Positions 58,312 through 64,000 of a stretch of DNA of 64,000 bases are shown one piece after another. Each line of letters opens with the position of its first letter. Positions within the stretch are counted from its first letter, which is position 1. Source of the stretch: Achromobacter mucicolens (GTDB taxonomy: Bacteria; Pseudomonadota; Gammaproteobacteria; Burkholderiales; Burkholderiaceae_B); contig NZ_CADIJP010000012.1 in NCBI RefSeq assembly GCF_902859725.1, forward strand, positions 62,001 to 126,000. The letters run 5' to 3'. The notes beneath the pieces are model-generated. The model was not told where the DNA came from, did no database searches, and saw nothing but the letters and a program-made list of their open reading frames with translations. The position numbers were made by a program, and so were the translations under genes.

Positions 58312-59132
58312 CGGCGGCCGCCGAATCGGATACGGTCTTTGCCGGCATCCACGCACGCGGGCGCGACCTGCGGCTGGAATGCCGCTGGATCGCGCCGCAG
58401 CGCACGGACGCCCCGCTCATCGTCTTCCTGCATGAAGGGTTGGGATCGGTATCGATGTGGAAGGACTGGCCCATGCTGGTGTGCGAGGCGGCCGGCTGCC
58501 GCGGGCTGGTGTATTCGCGCTATGGATACGGCCGGTCCACCGCGCGCCCGCGGGATGATGCATGGCCCGTGGACTTCATGCACCGCGAGGCGCACGACGT
58601 CCTGCCGGCCTTGCTTGAGGTCCTGGGCGTGAACGCGCGCCGCGACAAGCCGGTGCTGTTCGGCCACAGCGACGGCGGCTCGATCGCCTTGCTTTACGCC
58701 GCCCGGTATCCGGACGCGGTTGCCGGTGTGATCGCGGCAGCCCCGCACATCCTTGTCGAAGACGTGTCCGTCACCAGCATCGCGGCCGCGCGCAAGGCTT
58801 ATCTGGAATCAGATCTGCGCGCGCGGCTGGGCCGTCATCACCAGGATGTTGATTCCGCGTTCTGGGGCTGGAACGACATCTGGCTGAACCCCGAATTTCG
58901 CGGCTGGAACATCGAGGACGATCTGAGCCGCATTGCCTGTCCCGTGCTGGCCATTCAGGGCACCGGCGACGAATACGGCACGCTGGCGCAGGTGCGAGGC
59001 ATCCGCCGGCGTGCGCCGCAAACCGAACTGCTGGAGATTCCGGATTGCGGCCATTCGCCGCACCGGGATCAGCCCGCCACCGTTATCCAGGCCGTCGCAC
59101 GCTTTGTCGGCGCGCTGGAAAAACCCGGTTGA
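58308..59132 (+). CDS. alpha/beta hydrolase of the benzoate operon
   Basis: 274 residues. Nucleophile elbow GHSDGGSIAL (Ser at about 124), oxyanion region LHEGLGSVSMWKDWP, acid in IQGTGDEYGTL and catalytic His in CGHSPHRDQP. Translationally coupled to the benzoate-CoA ligase. Its job is unknown; a thioesterase that releases benzoyl-CoA or a lactonase for by-products of ring opening would fit the context, both being inference. Confidence 0.85.
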   Translation: MTAAAESDTVFAGIHARGRDLRLECRWIAPQRTDAPLIVFLHEGLGSVSMWKDWPMLVCEAAGCRGLVYSRYGYGRSTARPRDDAWPVDFMHREAHDVLPALLEVLGVNARRDKPVLFGHSDGGSIALLYAARYPDAVAGVIAAAPHILVEDVSVTSIAAARKAYLESDLRARLGRHHQDVDSAFWGWNDIWLNPEFRGWNIEDDLSRIACPVLAIQGTGDEYGTLAQVRGIRRRAPQTELLEIPDCGHSPHRDQPATVIQAVARFVGALEKPG

Positions 59133-59187
59133 CACAGGCCGCGCATCAAGGCCCCGCGTCCGCCCATAACAAGCACGGAGACAAACC

Positions 59188-60348
59188 ATGAACCACGTCC
59201 TGACCCGGGCCGCGCTGGCCGCCGCCCTGACGATCGCCGCAAGCGGCGCGCATGCCGACGACAAGCTCAAGGTCGGCTTCATGCTGCCCTACAGCGGCAC
59301 GTTTGCCGCGCTGGGCAACGCCATCGAGAACGGCTTCAAGCTTTACGTTGCCGAGCAAGGCGGCAAGCTCGGCGGACGCGAGATCGAATACTTCAAGGTG
59401 GATGACGAATCCAATCCCGCCAAGGCCGCCGAGAACGCCAACCGCCTCATCAAGCGCGATCAGGTCGACGTGCTGATCGGCACCGTGCATTCGGGCGTGG
59501 CGATGGCGCTGGCCAAGGCGGCCAAGGACGCCGACACCACGCTGATCGTCACCAACGCGGGCGCCAACGCGATCACCGGTCCGCTGTGCGGCCCGGGCAT
59601 CTTCCGCACCTCGTTCACCAACTGGCAGCCGGCCTACGCCATGGGCCCGGTGGCTTACGCCAAGGGCCACAAGACCGCCGTAACCATTACCTGGAAGTAC
59701 GCGGCGGGCGACGAGGCCATCGGCGGCTTCAAGGAAGGTTTCGAGAAGGCCGGCGGCAAGGTCGTGCGCGAACTGAGCCTGCCGTTTCCCAATGTGGAAT
59801 TCCAGTCGCTCCTGACAGAGATTGCTGCGCTCAAGCCCGACATGGTGTTCACCTTCTTTGCAGGCGGCGGCGCCGTGAAGTTCGTGCAGGACTATCACGC
59901 GGCAGGCCTGGACAAGACGATTCCACTGTACGGTTCGGGCTTTTTGACGGACGGCACGCTGCAGGCGCAAGGCGCATCGGCGCAGGGGCTCTTGACCACG
60001 TTGCATTACGCCGACGGGCTGAACACGCCGCGCGACAACGCGTTCCGCGCCGATTATTCCAAGGCGTACAAGATGCAGCCGGACGTCTACGCGGTGCAAG
60101 GCTATGACGCCGCGCAGCTCATGCAGTCGGGGCTGACCGCCGTGAAGGGAGACTTTACGAAGAAGGACGCCTTCCGCAGCGCCATGCGCACGGCCACCGT
60201 GGACAGCCCGCGCGGCTCGTTCACGCTGTCCAAGGCCGGCAACCCGGTGCAGGACATCTACCTGCGCCGCGTCGACGGCCTGGAAAACAAGGTCGTCGAG
60301 GTCGCGGTGCAGAAGCTGGCCGACCCCGCCCGCGGCTGCAAGCTGTAG
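59188..60348 (+). CDS. ABC transporter substrate-binding protein, LivK-type (aromatic acid candidate)
   Basis: 386-residue periplasmic receptor of the branched-chain amino acid/aromatic acid family: signal peptide 1-23 (cleavage after AHA), KVGFMLPYSGTFAALGNAIENG, DQVDVLIGTVHSGVAMALAK, VFTFFAGGGAVKFVQDYHAA. Located 55 bases after the hydrolase gene in the BoxR-controlled operon, it most likely binds benzoate or a related aromatic acid. Confidence 0.9.
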   Translation: MNHVLTRAALAAALTIAASGAHADDKLKVGFMLPYSGTFAALGNAIENGFKLYVAEQGGKLGGREIEYFKVDDESNPAKAAENANRLIKRDQVDVLIGTVHSGVAMALAKAAKDADTTLIVTNAGANAITGPLCGPGIFRTSFTNWQPAYAMGPVAYAKGHKTAVTITWKYAAGDEAIGGFKEGFEKAGGKVVRELSLPFPNVEFQSLLTEIAALKPDMVFTFFAGGGAVKFVQDYHAAGLDKTIPLYGSGFLTDGTLQAQGASAQGLLTTLHYADGLNTPRDNAFRADYSKAYKMQPDVYAVQGYDAAQLMQSGLTAVKGDFTKKDAFRSAMRTATVDSPRGSFTLSKAGNPVQDIYLRRVDGLENKVVEVAVQKLADPARGCKL

Positions 60349-60380
60349 CGCCCCGCCACGCGTCCGCCACGGGAGGCCCC

Positions 60381-61262
60381 ATGGACATCAGCATCCTGCT
60401 CATCCAGAGCCTGAACGCATTCCAGTACGGCTTGCTGCTGTTCCTGGTGGCCAGCGGACTCACGCTGATCTTCGGGATCATGGGCATCATCAACCTGGCG
60501 CACGGCAGCTTCTACATGATCGGCGCATACATGGCGTTCGCGCTGGGCCCGCTGGTCGACCGCTGGCTGGGCGGCGGGTTTCTCACCACGCTGGCCGTCT
60601 GCGTGCTGGCGGCCGGCGTGATGGGATACCTGCTGGAAGCCGCGTTCTTCAGCTACCTGTACAAGCGCAATCACCTGCAGCAGGTACTGATGACGTACGG
60701 CCTGATCCTGGTGTTCGAGGAACTGCGCAGCATCCTGGTGGGCAACGACGTGCATGGGGTGCCGCTGCCCGAATGGCTGCGCGGCAGCATTGCGCTGGGC
60801 GACGTGATGACCTATCCCGTCTACCGCCTTTTCATTTCCGCCGTGGGCATCGTCGTCGCGCTGCTGCTGTACTGGATGATCTCGCGCACGCGGCTGGGCA
60901 TGATGTTGCGCGCCGGCGCCAGCAACCGCGAAATGATCAGCTCGCTGGGCATCGATATCAACAAGCTATACCGCGTCGTGTTCGCCGCGGGCGTGGCGCT
61001 GGCGGCGCTGGCCGGCAGCATCGCCGCGCCCGTGTCGTCCGTGTATCCCGGCATGGGCAACGGCGTGCTCATCATCTGTTTCGTGGTGGTGGTGATCGGC
61101 GGCATCGGGTCGATTCGCGGCGCCTTCCTGGCCGCGATGCTGGTGGGCTTTGCCGAAACGTTCGGCCAGGTGCTGTTCCCTTCCGCGGCGGGCGTGCTGG
61201 TCTATCTGCTGATGGCCCTCATTCTTCTCTGCAAGCCCGAAGGGCTGTTCAAACAGGGCTAG
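60381..61262 (+). CDS. branched-chain/aromatic acid ABC permease, LivH-type
   Basis: 293 residues, about 8 helices. LivH features: NAFQYGLLLFLVASGLTLIF at the N terminus, RTRLGMMLRAGASNREMISS ATPase-contact loop and GMGNGVLIICFVVVVIGGIG. Starts 32 bases after the binding-protein gene. Confidence 0.93.
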   Translation: MDISILLIQSLNAFQYGLLLFLVASGLTLIFGIMGIINLAHGSFYMIGAYMAFALGPLVDRWLGGGFLTTLAVCVLAAGVMGYLLEAAFFSYLYKRNHLQQVLMTYGLILVFEELRSILVGNDVHGVPLPEWLRGSIALGDVMTYPVYRLFISAVGIVVALLLYWMISRTRLGMMLRAGASNREMISSLGIDINKLYRVVFAAGVALAALAGSIAAPVSSVYPGMGNGVLIICFVVVVIGGIGSIRGAFLAAMLVGFAETFGQVLFPSAAGVLVYLLMALILLCKPEGLFKQG

Positions 61263-61290
61263 GTCCTGTCGACCTAAAAAGGACCCACGC

Positions 61291-62361
61291 ATGCGCGCGC
61301 CTCTGCTCAACCGACTTCTGCCCATCGCCACGCTGCTGGCGCTGGCGGCCTTTTCCTTCAGCGGCAGCGATTACTACACCGGCCTGGCGGTGAAGATCAT
61401 GATCTACGCGATCTTCGCGCTCAGCCTGCAACTGCTGGTGGGCGGCGCGGGCTTGGTGAGCCTGGGACACGCGGCGTTCTTTGGCATCGGCGCCTACGTG
61501 GCGGCGCTGTTGTCGCCCGAATCGGAAGCGGCCAGCCTGTGGTGGCTGCTGCCGGCCGCCCTTCTGACAGCCGCCGCGTATGCCCTGGTGACCGGGGCGC
61601 TGGCGCTGCGCACGCGCGGGGTGTACTTCATCATGGTCACGCTGGCGTTTTCGCAAATGGCCTACTACGTGTTTCACGACACCAAGATCGGCGGCGGCAG
61701 CGACGGCATCTACCTGTATTTCCGGCCGGAACTCTCGCTGGGGGGCTGGATGCCGTTCGATCTGGGCAACGCCGGCACGTTCTATTTCTTTGTCCTTGCC
61801 TGTCTGGCGCTGACGTGGGGGTTTCTGGCGTTGCTGCGCCGCTCGCCGTTTGGCGCGGCGCTTGCCGGCATCCGCATCAACGAACAGCGCATGCGCGCGG
61901 CAGGCTATTCGACTTATCCCTACAAGCTCGCCGCCTATGTCGTCGGCGCCACGCTGGCCGGCCTGGCGGGCTTTCTGTTCGCACTGAAAGATGGCTTCGT
62001 CACGCCGGAGCTGTTGGCCTGGGAACAGTCGGGGCTGGTGCTGCTGATGGTCATCCTGGGCGGCATGGGCAGCCTGGGCGGCGCGGTGCTGGGCACGGTG
62101 GCGATGGTGCTGCTGCAAGAGCTGTTCCAGTCGCAGGACCTGTTTGGCGACTACGCACGCCATTGGCACCTGCCGCTGGGCCTGGCGATCATCGCGCTGG
62201 TGGCGCTGTTGCCGAACGGGCTGGCAGGTCTGCCGGCCCAATGGCGCGAACGCCGCCAGGCGCGCGCCGCGGACGTTCGCAAAGACGCGGCGCCCTCGGC
62301 CCGCGCGGAAAGCAAACCGGCGGCCGCGCGCCTGCCCATCCAGGGAGAACGCCATGTCTGA
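61291..62361 (+). CDS. branched-chain/aromatic acid ABC permease, LivM-type
   Basis: 356 residues with about 10 helices: YTGLAVKIMIYAIFALSLQL, GLVSLGHAAFFGIGAYVAAL, the contact loop RSPFGAALAGIRINEQRMRA, and GMGSLGGAVLGTVAMVLLQE. The last ~35 residues are a basic cytoplasmic tail. Its end overlaps the next gene by eight bases. Confidence 0.93.
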   Translation: MRAPLLNRLLPIATLLALAAFSFSGSDYYTGLAVKIMIYAIFALSLQLLVGGAGLVSLGHAAFFGIGAYVAALLSPESEAASLWWLLPAALLTAAAYALVTGALALRTRGVYFIMVTLAFSQMAYYVFHDTKIGGGSDGIYLYFRPELSLGGWMPFDLGNAGTFYFFVLACLALTWGFLALLRRSPFGAALAGIRINEQRMRAAGYSTYPYKLAAYVVGATLAGLAGFLFALKDGFVTPELLAWEQSGLVLLMVILGGMGSLGGAVLGTVAMVLLQELFQSQDLFGDYARHWHLPLGLAIIALVALLPNGLAGLPAQWRERRQARAADVRKDAAPSARAESKPAAARLPIQGERHV

Positions 62362-63115
62362 TGTCCTGCTCTCGGCCGCCGCGGTCACGCGCCGCTTCGG
62401 CGGTCTTACGGCGGTCAACGGCGTGTCGCTCGATTTGCTGCGCGGCCAGGTGCATGCCGTGATCGGCACCAACGGCGCGGGCAAGTCCACACTCATCAAC
62501 ATCCTGTCGGGTGAACTGGCGGCCAGCAGCGGCCAGGTCACGCTGGGCAGCCGCGACATCACCGCCTGGCCTCAGCCCGAACGGGCGCGCGCCGGGCTGG
62601 GCCGCAGCTACCAGCGATCCACGATCTTTCCTGAACTGAGCGTGTTTGAAAACTGCCGGCTGGCCGCACAGGCCAGCCGGCAGCGCTTCTGGCACTGGTG
62701 GCGCGATGCCGCCAGCTGCCGGCGCAGCGCCGAGCTGGCGGGCGCGGCGCTGGACCGCACGGGCCTGGCCGGCGACGCGCGGCAGCCGGCCGGCCTGCTG
62801 CCGCACGGCCGCAAGCGTCAGCTCGAAATTGCAATGTGCCTGGCGGGCGAACCGCAGGTGCTGCTGCTGGACGAACCGCTGGCAGGTATGGGCCCCGAGG
62901 AAACCGACCGCATCCTGGATCTGCTGCAGACCCTGAAGGCGGGCCACGCGATCCTGCTGGTCGAGCACGACATGGACGCCGTGTTCCGCATCGCCGAAAC
63001 CATCACCGTCATGGTCAACGGCAGCGCCATCGCCAGCGGCGCCCCCGCACAGATCCGCGCCAATCCGGAAGTGCGCACCGCCTACCTGGGCGAAGACGGA
63101 CAAGGAGCGCATTGA
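62354..63115 (+). CDS. ABC transporter ATP-binding protein, LivG-type
   Basis: 253 residues: FGGLTAVNGVSLDLLRGQ, Walker A GTNGAGKST, Q-loop SYQRSTIFPELSVFEN, signature-region LLPHGRKRQLEIAM in place of LSYGxQR, Walker B VLLLDEPLAGM, H-loop VEHDMDAVF. The overlapping ATG at 62354 has GGGAGAA upstream. The altered signature (LPHG) is common in LivG. Confidence 0.93.
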   Translation: MSDVLLSAAAVTRRFGGLTAVNGVSLDLLRGQVHAVIGTNGAGKSTLINILSGELAASSGQVTLGSRDITAWPQPERARAGLGRSYQRSTIFPELSVFENCRLAAQASRQRFWHWWRDAASCRRSAELAGAALDRTGLAGDARQPAGLLPHGRKRQLEIAMCLAGEPQVLLLDEPLAGMGPEETDRILDLLQTLKAGHAILLVEHDMDAVFRIAETITVMVNGSAIASGAPAQIRANPEVRTAYLGEDGQGAH

Positions 63116-63825
63116 TGCACGCGCTGATCGAAGCAGGCGGCCTGCATGTGTACTACGGCGCCAGCCATGTCCTGCGGGGCGTGGACATGCACATCGCACC
63201 GGGCGAATCGGTGGGACTGGTGGGCCGCAATGGCATGGGCAAGACCACGCTCATCCGCAGCCTGATGGGCCATGTGAAAAGCGCACAGGGCAACGTGCGG
63301 GTGCGCGGCAGCGATTGCACCCACGCGCAGCCCCATGCAATCGCGCGCATGGGGGTGGCCTATGTGCCCGAGGGCCGCGGCATCTTTCCCAACCTGAACG
63401 TGCGCGAGAACCTGCAGGTGGCGGCGCGCCCGGGCCAGCGCGCAGGCCAGGACTGGACCTATGCGCGGGTGCTGGACACGTTTCCCCGGCTGCGCGAACG
63501 CCTGGGCCACGGCGGCCAGCAGTTGTCGGGCGGCGAACAGCAGATGCTGGCCATCGGCCGCGCGCTGATGACCAACCCCGACCTCCTGATCCTGGACGAG
63601 GCCACCGAGGGCCTGGCGCCGCTGATCGTGGCGGAGATCTGGCGCATCATCCGCGAGATCCGCGCCACCGGCATGTCCACGCTGATCGTGGACCGCAACT
63701 ACCGCGCGGTGCTGGAACACACCGACCGGTGCCTCGTGATGGAAAAGGGATTGATCGTGCAGGATGGCGACAGCGCGTTGCTGGCCCGGCAGCCCGAGCA
63801 GTTGACGCGCTATCTGGGGGTGTAG
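63115..63825 (+). CDS. ABC transporter ATP-binding protein, LivF-type
   Basis: 236 residues: LHVYYGASHVLRGVDMHIAP, Walker A GRNGMGKTT, YVPEGRGIFPNLNVRENL, signature LSGGEQQMLA, Walker B LLILDEATEGLAP. The H-loop position reads LIVDRNYRAVLE, with Asp-Arg where His is expected, a substitution seen in LivF proteins. Start overlaps the LivG stop (TGATG) with AGGAG upstream. Last gene of the operon. Confidence 0.93.
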   Translation: MHALIEAGGLHVYYGASHVLRGVDMHIAPGESVGLVGRNGMGKTTLIRSLMGHVKSAQGNVRVRGSDCTHAQPHAIARMGVAYVPEGRGIFPNLNVRENLQVAARPGQRAGQDWTYARVLDTFPRLRERLGHGGQQLSGGEQQMLAIGRALMTNPDLLILDEATEGLAPLIVAEIWRIIREIRATGMSTLIVDRNYRAVLEHTDRCLVMEKGLIVQDGDSALLARQPEQLTRYLGV

Positions 63826-63880
63826 CGGCGCGGCGCTTGGGGAGAACGCCCGCGAAGCGCCCGCGCCGCCGGGGCGACCG

Positions 63881-64000
63881 TCAGATCACGGCTTCGATCA
63901 GGAAGGGACCGCGCCGCTTCAGGCCTTCGGCCAGCGCGCGCGCAAAGCCTTCGACCGTATCCACGCTGACTGCTTCCACGCCCATGCCGCGCGCAAGATG
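63881..64000 (-). CDS. TPP-dependent enzyme, C-terminal fragment (5' part outside window)
   Basis: The 39 visible residues read HLARGMGVEAVSVDTVEGFA then ALAEGLKRRGPFLIEAVI and stop, which is the C-terminal end of acetolactate synthase or benzoylformate decarboxylase-like proteins. Convergent with the Liv-type operon. If benzoylformate decarboxylase, it would feed the same benzoate route; the fragment is too short to decide. The 55-base gap before it has GC-rich inverted repeats but no clear U-tract. Confidence 0.6.
   Translation of the reverse strand, partial: HLARGMGVEAVSVDTVEGFARALAEGLKRRGPFLIEAVI

Overview
The window is GC-rich chromosomal DNA, densely packed with genes, from a betaproteobacterium of the Alcaligenaceae, most likely Achromobacter or a close Bordetella relative. 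That judgement rests on gene content and order (ftsH-rlmE divergent from yhbY, then greA; carA-carB; dnaX-ybaB-recR with ffs beside dnaX; a beta-proteobacterial AddAB-like helicase/nuclease pair; the aerobic box benzoyl-CoA pathway). No database search was possible. No prophage, integrase-bearing island, insertion sequence or CRISPR array was seen.

Layout. 1-5.4 kb: housekeeping genes (ftsH partial, rlmE, yhbY, greA) and a uracil-type NCS2 permease; the greA leader carries a promoter followed at once by a terminator. 5.5-12.7 kb: a FlxA-like small protein, a three-gene ABC importer with its LysR gene, a histidine phosphatase and an SDR. 12.8-18.4 kb: carB and carA (minus strand, promoter and terminator visible) and tal. 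18.4-22.9 kb: a carboxymuconolactone decarboxylase-like protein, then a compact bacteriophytochrome operon: BphP kinase, single-domain response regulator, a kinase-like protein that keeps the phospho-accepting His but has lost the ATP-binding motifs, and the biliverdin-making heme oxygenase. 22.9-26.8 kb: a CaiB-type CoA-transferase translationally coupled to a NitT/TauT-type ABC importer. 26.9-37.2 kb: recR, ybaB, dnaX, ffs, a 72-bp tandem repeat, and the AddA/AddB-like pair. 37.3-44.6 kb: MFS exporter plus a tiny membrane protein, tRNA-Arg(CCU), a PBP7-type peptidase, an RHH protein, adhP, a DJ-1/PfpI protein, ybaK and xerD. 44.6-49.9 kb: LysR divergent from a TPP enzyme, glutaryl-CoA dehydrogenase, an orphan TRAP binding protein.

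49.9-63.8 kb is one catabolic module for benzoate. boxR (HTH fused to a shikimate-kinase-like domain) sits upstream of boxC-boxB-boxA. Divergent from boxR runs an operon for a DUF4863 protein, benzoate-CoA ligase, an alpha/beta hydrolase and a complete Liv-type ABC importer. TGCA-N6-TGCA sites, the published BzdR/BoxR operator type, lie on the boxC promoter and in the boxR/ligase divergent region, so uptake, CoA activation, epoxidation and ring opening appear to answer to one benzoyl-CoA-sensing repressor. boxD, the aldehyde dehydrogenase of the pathway, is not in the window.

The most interesting points for follow-up are the phytochrome operon with its kinase-derived phosphotransferase candidate, the BoxR operator arrangement, the GraL-like greA leader, the repeat cluster next to ffs, and three genes (yhbY, dnaX and a lysR) whose -10 boxes sit six or seven bases before the start codon, as expected for leaderless mRNAs.
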